Shown: piece after piece, positions 1 to 8,847 of the stretch
Layout of the letters: the number at the start of each line of letters is the position of its first letter
Numbering within the stretch: position 1 is the first letter of the stretch
From: Burkholderia sp. WSM2230
GTDB taxonomy: Bacteria; Pseudomonadota; Gammaproteobacteria; Burkholderiales; Burkholderiaceae
Assembly (NCBI RefSeq): GCF_000472445.1
Contig: NZ_AXAJ01000003.1
Span: forward strand, 159-64,158
Direction of reading: 5' to 3'
DNA length: 64,000 bases
Translations under genes and position numbers: made by a program
The notes under the pieces: model-generated
Told to the model about the DNA's origin: nothing
The model's database searches: none
Seen by the model: the letters and a program-made list of their open reading frames with translations, nothing else

Positions 1-3000
1 GATGAAGCGCCGGTGGGCGGCCTGGGGGAGCTGTGCATCGGCGGGCCGACGGTGGCGCGCGGGTATCTGGGCAGACCGGCGCTGACGGCAGAGCGGTTCG
101 TGCCGGATCCGTACGGCGCGCCGGGCGCGCGTCTTTACCGCAGCGGCGACCTGTGCCGGATGCGCGCGGACGGCACCGTCGAATTCCTCGGACGGCTCGA
201 TCAGCAGGTGAAGCTGCGCGGCCAGCGCATCGAACTGGGCGAGATCGAGGCGGTGCTGCGCCAGTGCGAGGGCGTGCGCGAGGCGGCGGTGATTGTCGTT
301 GGCGAGGGGCAGAAGCAGAGAGTCGCGGCGTATGTGGTGGGGGAAGGCGAGAGAGCCCGGGCAGGGAACGCTCATGCGGGCGATGCACAGGCAGGTGAGA
401 ACCGGGCAGGGAACAACAGAGCCGGGGACGCTGCGAACACCCATGCAGAAAACGCAAACGCGGCGGCCTCAGCAACGCTCGACGCCGCCCATCTGCAACG
501 TGAACTGGAACAGAGGCTGCCGGGCTACATGGTGCCGTCCTCGGTGACGGTGCTTGCGCGGCTGCCGTGGATGCCCAACGGCAAGCTCGACCGCGCCGCG
601 CTGCCCGCGCCGCAGACGGAGGTGCGCGAGCGTATGGCGCCATCGAACGAGGTCGAATCGGTGCTGCTGTCGATCTGGAGCGCGGTGCTCGGGCGCGATG
701 ATCTCGGTGTTGCCGACAACTTCTTCGAAGCCGGCGGCGACTCGATCCAGAGCCTGCAGATCATCGCGCGGGCACGCGAGGCGGGCTGGCGGCTCACGCC
801 GCGGCAGATCTTCGAGCATCCGACAGTCAGCGGTCTCGCGCAGCGCGCACAGCGGCTGGACACACGCGCGACGCAGGAGGTCGACGACGGCGCCGCGCTC
901 GCGTTGACGCCGATCCAGCGGCTGTTCTTCGAGCGTTATCCGCAAGGCGAGTCGCACTGGAACCAGGCGGTGCTGCTGAAGGTCAAGGGCCGGCTCGTGC
1001 CTGCGGCGCTGGAGCGCGCGGTGGCGGCGCTGGAGGCGCGTCACGACGCGCTGCGGCTGCGGTTCGTGCGGGAGGCGGGGGAGTGGAGGCAGGTGGCGGT
1101 GCCGGCGCGGGTGGGTGAAGCCGCGCCGGTGGTAGAAGGGTCGCAAGGCTCCGACGCACCACAAGCCTCAGAAGCACCACGCGCCTCAGAAGCACCGCAA
1201 GCCTCCGGAGCATTACAACCCTCGGACCCATCGCAAACCGCGATCATCCACCACGAGAAACTGCCCTGCCTCACACACCTCACAGCCGCCTGCGAGCGTA
1301 TCCAGTCGAGCCTGAACATCGAGCACGGCCCGGTGTGGCGCATCGGCCACTTCGAGACGCCAGACGAAACCCGTCTGCTGATCGCAATTCACCACCTGTC
1401 GGTGGACGGCGTCTCGTGGCGCGTGCTGCTCGAGGAACTGCAGACCGCCTACGGGCAGGCCGAACGCAACGAGCCCATCCAACTGCCCGCCGCGTCGATG
1501 CCGTGGCGTGCCTGGGTGCGCGAACTTCATCAGTATGCCGAATCATCGGAGCGCCTCGCGGAACTGGCATGGTGGCAAACGGCGCTCGACTCGCCAGCAC
1601 TGCGCGCCGGTCCACTGTTTCCTGCCGTTACGCCGGAACCTCAGCCGCAAAAGACCCTGCTGAAAAAGCTCTCTCCAGAGCTGACCGCCGCGCTGCTGCG
1701 GGAAGCGCCGCGCGCGTACCGCATGCGCGTCGACGAAGTGCTGCTTGCCGCGCTCGCGCGCGCCATCGGCAATGCGCTCTCGCGCGACGAAGTGCTGATC
1801 GAACTGGAAGGCCACGGTCGAGAGGACGTGATCGACGGTGCCGACCTGAGCCGCACCGTCGGCTGGTTCACGACCCAGTACCCGCTCGCGTTGCCGCGCG
1901 GCACCGGTTCTGCGGACGCGCTCCTGCGCGTGCGCGAGCGTCTCGCGGCGGTGCCGCTGCGCGGGCTCGGCTGGGGGCTGCTCGCCTGTTGCGCGGACGC
2001 CGCGAGTCAGGCCGCATTGCGCGCGCTGCCCACGCCGGAGATCGGCTTCAACTATCTGGGCCGCTTCGATCAAACGTTCGACGGCGCAAGCCGCTTCGGC
2101 TTTGCCACCGAAGCGTCGGGCGACGCCATCGCGCCTCGCGCGAGGCTGCCGGACCGAGCCCTCGACATCAATGGCTGGATCGCCGGCGATTCGCTTACGC
2201 TCAACTGGGGCTACGCGCCGCAGTTCATGTCCGAGGCGCTTGCGGAAAAACTGCTTGCGTCGTTCGAGTCCGTGCTTCGCGAGCTGTTGGAGCATCTGCG
2301 CATCGTCGCGCCGCAATCCGAGGCGCCCGCGCTGCGTCGACCGGTTCCCGAGTCGCTAGAGACGCTGGCGCAGCACGATGCCGTCGCCGCGAGCTGGGCC
2401 GCGCGCGCCGTCTACGAGGCAAGCCTGCCTGTGCCTTGCGCCGACGCGCTAGCCGCCTGGTTCGCACGACGCCGGTCGTCAGACGCGAAGTTGCGTGCTG
2501 GCGCTGCGCTGCTGGCGGCCGTGCCGTTGAACGCGCTCGGCGCACCCTCCACCCTGTTCTGTCTGCACCCCGGCTACGGCATGGTGGGCGAATATCGGAC
2601 GCTTGCGCAGGCGCTCAACGGCCACGTGACATTGATCGCGATCCAGGCGCCAGCGGTGCGCGGCGAGCCGTGGCGGGGCGACACCTTCGAGGCGCTCGCC
2701 GCGCACTACGCCGACTGCATTCAAGCGCTGCAGCCGCACGGCGACTACGCGCTCCTCGGATGGTCGTTCGGCGGCCGGCTCGCGATCGCCATTGCGGATC
2801 ATTTCGAACGGCTCGGAATGGGTGTGTCGTTCGTCGGAATCGTCGATGCCGCGACGCATCGGGAGCAGGGCGCTGATTTTGCCGCGGACGCCGACGCGAG
2901 CACCACGGCCGCTGCCACCACCCCCGAACAAGGTCCGCCAGCCCCCGCGCTTGCGCTGCTCGAGCACGCGGGGCCGTCGCTGCTAGGGGACGCCCTTGCC

Positions 3001-3255
3001 GCCGACGCCTTGCATGCCGAGTTGATGTCGCGGCATGCGCTGCCGCGCGTCGGTTGCGATCTGCACGTGTGGCGCGCGCTGCGCATCGCCGATCCGGGGC
3101 GCAGGATGGCGTGGGCGGAGCACACGCGCGGCCGGCTGCGCGAGTTCGAGGTGGACGCGAGCCATTCGAGCATCGTCCATCACCCGCTTCTGGCCGCCCA
3201 ACTCGCGCAGTGGTTCACGCTGCGTCGGTCCGAGGGTGATGCAAGGCCCGCATGA
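1..3255 (+). CDS. NRPS C-terminal part: A(end)-T-E-TE (partial, 5' end outside window)
   Basis: This is the last module of a non-ribosomal peptide synthetase, open at the left edge, with about 1084 residues visible. In order I see adenylation motifs A7 (YRSGDL), A8 (GRLDQQVKLRGQRIELGEIE), A9 (LPGYMVP) and A10 (NGKLDR). A carrier domain follows (FFEAGGDSIQS, phosphopantetheine Ser codon at 742-744). An epimerization domain has HHLSVDGVSWR near nt 1390, RTVGWFT near 1855 and a late FNYLGRFDQ. A thioesterase has GWSFGG (Ser codon 2764-2766) and a late His in ASHSS (about 3163). The E domain before the TE predicts a D-configured last residue. The neighbouring receptor, binding-protein and permease genes point to a peptide siderophore. 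The A-domain specificity residues lie outside the window, so the amino acid cannot be read. Low-complexity inserts sit at 345-480 and 1156-1227. Confidence 0.95.
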   Translation, partial: DEAPVGGLGELCIGGPTVARGYLGRPALTAERFVPDPYGAPGARLYRSGDLCRMRADGTVEFLGRLDQQVKLRGQRIELGEIEAVLRQCEGVREAAVIVVGEGQKQRVAAYVVGEGERARAGNAHAGDAQAGENRAGNNRAGDAANTHAENANAAASATLDAAHLQRELEQRLPGYMVPSSVTVLARLPWMPNGKLDRAALPAPQTEVRERMAPSNEVESVLLSIWSAVLGRDDLGVADNFFEAGGDSIQSLQIIARAREAGWRLTPRQIFEHPTVSGLAQRAQRLDTRATQEVDDGAALALTPIQRLFFERYPQGESHWNQAVLLKVKGRLVPAALERAVAALEARHDALRLRFVREAGEWRQVAVPARVGEAAPVVEGSQGSDAPQASEAPRASEAPQASGALQPSDPSQTAIIHHEKLPCLTHLTAACERIQSSLNIEHGPVWRIGHFETPDETRLLIAIHHLSVDGVSWRVLLEELQTAYGQAERNEPIQLPAASMPWRAWVRELHQYAESSERLAELAWWQTALDSPALRAGPLFPAVTPEPQPQKTLLKKLSPELTAALLREAPRAYRMRVDEVLLAALARAIGNALSRDEVLIELEGHGREDVIDGADLSRTVGWFTTQYPLALPRGTGSADALLRVRERLAAVPLRGLGWGLLACCADAASQAALRALPTPEIGFNYLGRFDQTFDGASRFGFATEASGDAIAPRARLPDRALDINGWIAGDSLTLNWGYAPQFMSEALAEKLLASFESVLRELLEHLRIVAPQSEAPALRRPVPESLETLAQHDAVAASWAARAVYEASLPVPCADALAAWFARRRSSDAKLRAGAALLAAVPLNALGAPSTLFCLHPGYGMVGEYRTLAQALNGHVTLIAIQAPAVRGEPWRGDTFEALAAHYADCIQALQPHGDYALLGWSFGGRLAIAIADHFERLGMGVSFVGIVDAATHREQGADFAADADASTTAAATTPEQGPPAPALALLEHAGPSLLGDALAADALHAELMSRHALPRVGCDLHVWRALRIADPGRRMAWAEHTRGRLREFEVDASHSSIVHHPLLAAQLAQWFTLRRSEGDARPA
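1156..1227 (+). repeat. 18-bp in-frame tandem repeat in the NRPS epimerization domain
   Basis: Four consecutive 18-bp units start at 1156, 1174, 1192 and 1210 and encode APQASE, APRASE, APQASG and ALQPSD. A shortened unit (SQGSD) precedes them. The repeat falls between the first E-domain strands and the HHxxxDG motif and is probably a surface loop. Units two and three differ by single bases, so it looks like recent slippage. Confidence 0.85.
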
Positions 3256-3298
3256 TGCGGTGAACGGCGCCACCGACATCGCCACGAAGATCATCCAA

Positions 3299-3430
3299 CC
3301 ACCGCGCATGACGTAGGCGGAACACATGCGCGGCCAAACTGCGGGCGTTCGAGCTCGACGCGAGCCACCGAGCATCGTCCACCACCCGCTGCCGGCCACG
3401 CAGTTCGCGCGGTTCCACCCACGCTGTCGC
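3299..3430 (+). pseudogene. Decayed duplicate of the NRPS thioesterase 3' end
   Basis: This non-coding stretch lines up base for base with about 3095-3228, the last ~120 bp of the NRPS gene. Shared blocks include CGAGCCA followed by GAGCATCGTCCA, and CACCCGCT. Substitutions and a 1-bp deletion after CGAGCCAC break the reading frame. It looks like a tandem duplication, or the remnant of a second NRPS/thioesterase end, that has been decaying. No promoter or start is associated with it. Confidence 0.75.
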
Positions 3431-3456
3431 CCGTTTGCCACAAAATATCCGCACTG

Positions 3457-3481
3457 AATGCGAACGATTATTGTTTACATT
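3457..3481. promoter_or_regulatory. Possible Fur box upstream of the first TonB receptor
   Basis: An AT-rich segment with ends AATG and CATT and the core GATTATTGTTTACATT lies about 95 bp upstream of the receptor start. It partly matches the Fur consensus but is clearly weaker than the box at 11101. Iron control of this receptor is inferred. Confidence 0.45.
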
Positions 3482-3573
3482 AGCATCCCATCTTGAGAAA
3501 ATTGCTGGGCACGCAGGAACGGCGTTCACGCGCCGAGCCCGGCTCGGGGATACAAGAATGGGGATCAAGAAGA

Positions 3574-5757
3574 ATGAAGGTTGAGAAAGCAGGTAAATGC
3601 AGTTCTCTGTGGGAGCGCGGTTTGCCGCACCCGCGCCCGATTTACGTCGCATTGATGTTGGGTCTCGCCAGCATTGGCGCGCATGCCCAGGAGTCGCCGG
3701 CCGCCGCCTCCGGCACCTCCACGGAACTGCCCGCCGTTCAGGTGCGTAGCTCTGCTGAAGATCCGCAAGGACCGGGCGTCGGCTATGTCGCCAAACGTTC
3801 GACGACCGGGACCAAGACGGACTCCTCGTTGCTCACGAATCCGCAGAGCGTGTCCGTCATCACGCGTCAGCAGATGGACGACCAGGGCGCGCAGACCGTC
3901 GACCAGGCGCTGCGCTACACGCCGGGCGTCTACTCGCAGGACGGTACCGACATTCGCTTCGACCAGCTGTACGGCCGCGGCTTTGCACTCGACTCGTATC
4001 TGGACGGCCTGCATCTGTATCAGTCGCCTCGTTTTGCGACGCCGCGTATCGACCCGTACTTCATGGAGCGCATGGAAGTGCTGCATGGTCCCGCTTCGGT
4101 GTTGTACGGGCAGGGCAGTCCGGGCGGTCTCGTCAACTACGTGAGCAAGCTGCCGACCGAGCAGCCGTATCACGAAGTGATGATGCAGATTGGCAACCAC
4201 AACAACTATCAGCTGGGCTTCGATTTCAGCGGCCCAGTCGACAAGGACGGCACCGTGCTGTACCGGCTGACGGGCGTGGCCCGCACGGCTGAGACACAGG
4301 TCAGCGAGATCAAGGACCAGCGGCTTGCCATCGCGCCTTCGGTCACCATCCGCCCGAACCGCGATACGACGTTTACGCTACAAGGCAGTTTCCAGCGCGA
4401 TCCGAACGGCGGCTTGTTCAATCCCGTGCCGGCAGGTGCAACATTGTTTAGTAACCCGAATGGTCAGCTCGGGCCGGACAAGTATTTCGGCGATCCGGAC
4501 CGCGACGGCATGCACCGCACGCAGTACTGGTTCGGCTATCAGTTCGACCACGCGATCAACGACAAGATCAGCGTGTCGCAGAACCTGCGCTATCTGCATA
4601 TCGACCAGCATTACTACCAGACCTCGGTGACGAGTGCGCTCGGCGCCAATCAGCGCACGGTGTCGATGTGGGGCAACGTCGACAACGAGCACTACACGCA
4701 ATTCCAGGTCGACACGCACGCGCAGGCCAGGCTCGCGACAGGCGCGGTGCAGCACACGTTGCTGTTCGGTCTCGACTACCAGCGCTCGATGCTTGGCGAC
4801 ACCGAAGGCAATTCCGTCATCGGCACGGTCGATCTGTACAACCCGAACTTCTCCGCGCTGCCCACGCAACAGGCCAACACGCGCCTCGACTATTCGTTGA
4901 GCACGGTCGGAGTGTATGCGCAGGACGAAGCGCGCTGGCGCAACTGGGTGCTGACGTTCGGCGTTCGCCAGGACTGGACCGGCGGCAATCAGCAGACCAC
5001 GTTGCTCAGTACGGGAGCCGGCACGACCTATCACTCGAACGACCACGCGTTCACCTGGCGCGCCGGTCTTGCCTATGAGTTCGAAAACGGCATCGCGCCG
5101 TATATCGGCTATTCGCGCTCGTTCCAGCCAGTGCTCGGCGCAACGTATTCGGGCGCCCCGTTTGCGCCGACCAAGGGCCGTCAGGTCGAAGCGGGCGTGC
5201 GTTATCAGCCGAAGTGGTTCGATGGATTCTTCTCGCTCGCGGCATTCTCGCTCACGCAGGACAACGTGTCGGTGACCGATCCGAACCATCCGACCAACGC
5301 GATACAAACCGGTCAGATCCGCTCGCGCGGTGTCGAATTGGAAGCGCACGCCAACGTCACCGCGGACGTGAAAGTGATTGCTTCGTACACGTATCTCAAC
5401 CAGGAGGTAACGAACAGCACGATGGTCAACCTGGGCAAGCGCCCGACCATCGCGCCGCGCAACACGGCTTCGCTGTGGGCGGATTACACGTTCCACCGCG
5501 GACCGCTGCGCAACTTCGGCGTCGGCTCGGGCGTGCGCTATATGAGCAGTTCGGCAGGCGATGCAGCCAACACGTTCACGGTGCCGGGGCGCGTGCTCGT
5601 CGACCTGGGCGCGCATTACGATATCCAGAACTGGCGCCTGTCGCTCAATCTGAACAACGTGTTCGACCGCGAGTACATCTCCTACTGCACGACAGCGGCG
5701 GTGTGCTACTGGGGCGCGACGCGTACCGTGCTCGGAACGGCGCGCTACCAATGGTGA
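3574..5757 (+). CDS. TonB-dependent siderophore receptor
   Basis: This outer-membrane ferric-siderophore receptor has 727 residues from the ATG at 3574. I chose that start over the in-frame TTG at 3493 because it gives a proper signal peptide (hydrophobic stretch YVALMLGLASIGAHA, cleavage near AHAQ). A plug domain follows, with QSVSVITRQQMDDQ, the GRGF motif and VLHGPASVLYGQGSPGG. The rest is a 22-strand-type barrel ending in the aromatic C-terminus ARYQW expected for outer-membrane insertion. The plug is of the FhuE/FpvA/FoxA siderophore type rather than the haem or cobalamin type. It sits between the NRPS and the FhuD/FhuB genes, so its ligand is probably the siderophore made by this cluster. 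A possible Fur box lies upstream. Confidence 0.95.
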   Translation: MKVEKAGKCSSLWERGLPHPRPIYVALMLGLASIGAHAQESPAAASGTSTELPAVQVRSSAEDPQGPGVGYVAKRSTTGTKTDSSLLTNPQSVSVITRQQMDDQGAQTVDQALRYTPGVYSQDGTDIRFDQLYGRGFALDSYLDGLHLYQSPRFATPRIDPYFMERMEVLHGPASVLYGQGSPGGLVNYVSKLPTEQPYHEVMMQIGNHNNYQLGFDFSGPVDKDGTVLYRLTGVARTAETQVSEIKDQRLAIAPSVTIRPNRDTTFTLQGSFQRDPNGGLFNPVPAGATLFSNPNGQLGPDKYFGDPDRDGMHRTQYWFGYQFDHAINDKISVSQNLRYLHIDQHYYQTSVTSALGANQRTVSMWGNVDNEHYTQFQVDTHAQARLATGAVQHTLLFGLDYQRSMLGDTEGNSVIGTVDLYNPNFSALPTQQANTRLDYSLSTVGVYAQDEARWRNWVLTFGVRQDWTGGNQQTTLLSTGAGTTYHSNDHAFTWRAGLAYEFENGIAPYIGYSRSFQPVLGATYSGAPFAPTKGRQVEAGVRYQPKWFDGFFSLAAFSLTQDNVSVTDPNHPTNAIQTGQIRSRGVELEAHANVTADVKVIASYTYLNQEVTNSTMVNLGKRPTIAPRNTASLWADYTFHRGPLRNFGVGSGVRYMSSSAGDAANTFTVPGRVLVDLGAHYDIQNWRLSLNLNNVFDREYISYCTTAAVCYWGATRTVLGTARYQW

Positions 5758-5803
5758 CGGCAATGCGGGAGGCCCGCGCGCATGGCCTGCGGCTCACGCG
5801 GTC

Positions 5804-6763
5804 ATGACGGCAGGCACGCGGTTTAGCGGCAAGCGGCGCCTCGCGCTTGCAGGGTTCGGCGCCACGGCGCTCGCGGCGGCAGGCGCTGCGTTCGCACGCG
5901 CGGCGGCGGACGGCCCGGCGAGCGTTCCGGTGGCCGTCCCGTCAAAAGGCGCGAGCCGCGAGCCGCCCGCTCGCGTCGTGGTGCTCGACTGGCCGCTGAC
6001 CGAAGTCGTGCTGTCGCTCGGGGTCGTGCCGGTCGGCGTTTCGCGTCCCGCGTGGTATGCGAAGCTCGACGGCGTTCCGGCGTTGCCGCCGTCGGTCGTC
6101 GATACGGGCTTGCTATATCAGCCGAACTTCGAGGTGCTCGCGGAGCTGAAGCCCGAGCTCATCGTCATCACGCCGTGGCACGCGCCGCTGCGCGGCTTGC
6201 TCGAACGGATCGCGCCGACGCTCACGGTGCAGCTGTTCGGTCCCGGCATCGACGTTTATCCGGCGGTGCAGGCCGCGACTCGCAAGCTCGCCGACACGCT
6301 TGGCCGCGGGGCCGCGGCCGATGCGCTGTTCGCGCGAGCCGATGCGGGCCTCGTTGACGCGCGCGCGCGTCTCGCGGGTTTTCGCGCGACACGACGCCCT
6401 CTCTATCTGCTTCGTCCAATCGACGACCGGCATATCGCCGTGTTCGGCAGAAACAGCCTGTTTGGCGGAGTGCTCGACGCGCTCGGCATCGACAACGCAT
6501 GGCAGGACGCCGCCGATCCGCAAGGCATGACGGAAGCGGACCTCGGCGCGCTCGCAAAACATGCCGATGCGCAGGTCGTCACAATCGGCGTGCCGCCCGG
6601 CGTTGCCGCACAACTCGCGCGCAGCCCGCTATGGGGCGCGTTGCCGTTCGTGAGGCAAAACCGCGTGCAGCACATCGGCCCGCTTCCCGCGCTTGGCGGC
6701 GTCGTCGCGTCGATGCGTTGCGCCGCCAGCCTCGCGAACGCACTCGAAGGAGTCACCACATGA
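5804..6763 (+). CDS. FhuD-type periplasmic ferric-siderophore-binding protein
   Basis: This is a substrate-binding protein (319 aa) for iron-siderophore ABC import. The N-terminus has GKRRLALAGFGATALAAAGAAFARA. That is a signal peptide with two arginines before the hydrophobic core, and a Tat-type signal is possible. The body follows the FhuD/FecB pattern: VVVLDWPLTEVVLSLGVVPVGVS, then NFEVLAELKPELIVI, the DVYPAVQAATRKLADTLGR helix, and a closing MRCAASLANAL segment. It lies 46 bp after the receptor gene, and its TGA overlaps the permease ATG by 4 bp, so the two are co-translated. The precise ligand is not known. By context it is a hydroxamate-like or mixed peptide siderophore. Confidence 0.92.
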   Translation: MTAGTRFSGKRRLALAGFGATALAAAGAAFARAAADGPASVPVAVPSKGASREPPARVVVLDWPLTEVVLSLGVVPVGVSRPAWYAKLDGVPALPPSVVDTGLLYQPNFEVLAELKPELIVITPWHAPLRGLLERIAPTLTVQLFGPGIDVYPAVQAATRKLADTLGRGAAADALFARADAGLVDARARLAGFRATRRPLYLLRPIDDRHIAVFGRNSLFGGVLDALGIDNAWQDAADPQGMTEADLGALAKHADAQVVTIGVPPGVAAQLARSPLWGALPFVRQNRVQHIGPLPALGGVVASMRCAASLANALEGVTT

Positions 6764-8751
6764 ACCGCCCGACGGCAACTCTCGCCGCCGCCGCGCCGCG
6801 CGCGTGGCGGCTGCCCGCGCTGCTGCTGATGCTGGCCGCGTGGCTCGTATATCACACGCTGTCGGCCCGGCTCCCTGTCGCGCAATGGCCAGGCGCGTTG
6901 CTGCCGGGCACCGACGCCACGCTGCCGCAACTCGTGGTGCGCTATGGCTGGCTGCCGCGTCTTGCCATCGCGCTGATTGCCGGGGCGGCGTTGTCGCTTG
7001 CCGGCGTCGTGTTCCAGCAGGTGCTGCGCAATCCGCTGGCGGAGCCGCTCACGCTCGGGGTGTCGGCGGGCGCCTATCTGGCGTTGACGATAGCCGCGGT
7101 GGTCGCGCCCGCGCTCGCCGCGGACCTGCGCTTCACGGTCGCGCTGGCGGGCGCCGCGCTCGCGATGCTCGCGGCCATGGCGATGACGTGGCGCAAGGGC
7201 TTCGCCGCGGTCTCCATCGTGCTGGCAGGGATGATCGTCAACCTGTACTGCGGCGCATTATCGGTCATCCTAACTATTGTGTTCGAGCGGTCGCTCACGT
7301 CCGTGTTCATATGGGGCGGCGGCTCGCTCGTGCAGAACGGCTGGGCCGGCGTGCTATGGCTGCTGCCGCGCGTGGTCGCGTGCGGGGTCGCCACCGCGCT
7401 GCTGGTGCGCCCCCTCACGCTGTTTTCACTCGATGACGGCAGCGCGAGCCAGCTCGGCATGTCGCTCAAATGGACGCGGCCCGTTGCGCTCGCCGTCGCC
7501 GTCACTTTGAGCGCGTTTGTGGCGAGCGCGGTGGGCGTCATCGGCTTCATTGGACTGGGCGGGCCGGTGCTGGCGCGCCTTATGGGCGCGCGGCGCGTGC
7601 GCGACCAGTTGCTGTGGGCGCCGCTCGTCGGCGCGCTGCTGTTAGCGATTGCCGACCAGGCCGTGCAAAGCCTGCCGAGCGTGCCCGGAGAACTGCTGCC
7701 GACGGGCGCTGCTGTCGCGCTTTGCGGCGGCCCGCTGCTGTTGTGGATGCTGCGCCGCGTGCACATCGAGGCGCCGCGTCCGGCGTCGGCCGATAGTGCG
7801 CCACCGCGTCGCAAGCTGACGATGCCAGCGCTGTTGCTCGGCGGTCTGCTCGTTGCCGGGGCAGTCGTATCCCTGCGTTTCTCCATGACGCTGCACGGCT
7901 GGCAATGGAGCGACGCGCAGCAATGGAGCGACGTGTGGTTCTGGCGCATGCCGCGCCTCGTTGCCTCGCTCGGCGCGGGCGTGATGGTGGCGCTTGCGGG
8001 CACCATCCTGCAACGTGTCACCGGCAATCCGATGGCGAGCCCCGATCTGCTCGGCGTTAGCGGCGGAGCGATGCTCGGCATGCTGGCCGCTGCCGTCCTC
8101 GCGGCCGCGCCGTCGACGCCCGTATTGCTTGCGGGCTCGTCGGCGGGCGCGCTGATCTGCCTCGTGACAATCGTCGCGCTTGGTCGACGCAGCGGTTTTG
8201 CACCTGAGCACGTGCTGCTCGCGGGCATCGCCATTAGTGCGTTTTCGCAGGCAGTGGTCATGCTAGCAACGGCGAGCGGCGGCGCGTATGCCAACCTGCT
8301 GCGTCCGCTGCAGTACGGCTCGACCTATCTGATCGTGCCCGCGACGGCGACCGCCGTCGGTGCCTGCACGGTGCTCGCCGTGGTCATCGCGTATCTGGGC
8401 GCGCGCTGGCTCGAGATCCTGCCGCTCGGCGCCAACGTTGCCAACGCGCTCGGCGTCGGCGCAGGACGCGCGCGGCTGATGCTGCTGGTGGTCGCCGCGG
8501 TTCTGACCGCGGGCGCGACCGTCGTGATCGGCCCGATGTCGTTTGTCGGTCTGATGGCGCCGCATCTCGCGCGCCTGATCGGCTTTCCGCGCGCACGTTC
8601 GCAGATGCTCGTGGCGGCGCTGATCGGCGGCTTGCTGATGGTGCTGTCGGACTGGCTCGGGCGGAACATGATCTTCCCGCAGCAGATGCCGGCAGGGGTG
8701 ATTGCTACGCTGCTAGGCGGGCCTTATCTGATGTGGTTATTGCGTCGTTGA
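6760..8751 (+). CDS. fhuB: Fused FhuB-type iron-siderophore ABC permease
   Basis: This inner-membrane permease (663 aa) carries two FecCD-type halves in one chain, as in E. coli FhuB (about 660 aa). Half one covers roughly residues 15-335 and half two 350-660. Each half has the conserved cytoplasmic-loop region: VGVIGFIGLGGPVLARLM in the first and GPMSFVGLMAPHLARLI in the second. The start ATG overlaps the fhuD-like stop (ATGA). It would move ferric-siderophore from the FhuD-type protein into the cytoplasm and needs an FhuC-type ATPase. None is encoded downstream or elsewhere in the window, so it is presumably upstream of base 1 or at another locus. Confidence 0.93.
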   Translation: MNRPTATLAAAAPRAWRLPALLLMLAAWLVYHTLSARLPVAQWPGALLPGTDATLPQLVVRYGWLPRLAIALIAGAALSLAGVVFQQVLRNPLAEPLTLGVSAGAYLALTIAAVVAPALAADLRFTVALAGAALAMLAAMAMTWRKGFAAVSIVLAGMIVNLYCGALSVILTIVFERSLTSVFIWGGGSLVQNGWAGVLWLLPRVVACGVATALLVRPLTLFSLDDGSASQLGMSLKWTRPVALAVAVTLSAFVASAVGVIGFIGLGGPVLARLMGARRVRDQLLWAPLVGALLLAIADQAVQSLPSVPGELLPTGAAVALCGGPLLLWMLRRVHIEAPRPASADSAPPRRKLTMPALLLGGLLVAGAVVSLRFSMTLHGWQWSDAQQWSDVWFWRMPRLVASLGAGVMVALAGTILQRVTGNPMASPDLLGVSGGAMLGMLAAAVLAAAPSTPVLLAGSSAGALICLVTIVALGRRSGFAPEHVLLAGIAISAFSQAVVMLATASGGAYANLLRPLQYGSTYLIVPATATAVGACTVLAVVIAYLGARWLEILPLGANVANALGVGAGRARLMLLVVAAVLTAGATVVIGPMSFVGLMAPHLARLIGFPRARSQMLVAALIGGLLMVLSDWLGRNMIFPQQMPAGVIATLLGGPYLMWLLRR

Positions 8752-8763
8752 TGCAGTGACAGG

Positions 8764-8827
8764 GGCCCGCTTTGGGCCGACTTGGGCAGCTTCCTCGCGA
8801 TTGCTGAAGTCAGGGCGCCGAGCGCCC
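8764..8827. terminator. Two short hairpins in the convergent fhuB/receptor gap
   Basis: GGCCC-GCTTT-GGGCC (8764-8778) and GGGCG-CCGAG-CGCCC (8813-8827) lie between the two convergent genes. Neither has a T-tract, so they are only weak candidates for transcription termination. Confidence 0.3.
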
Positions 8828-8847
8828 CGACTCATAGCCGGACGCCC

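Noticed and set aside
3493..3573. Earlier TTG start for the first TonB receptor
   Set aside because: It would place 27 charged residues before the signal peptide and leave only 12 bp after the possible Fur box.
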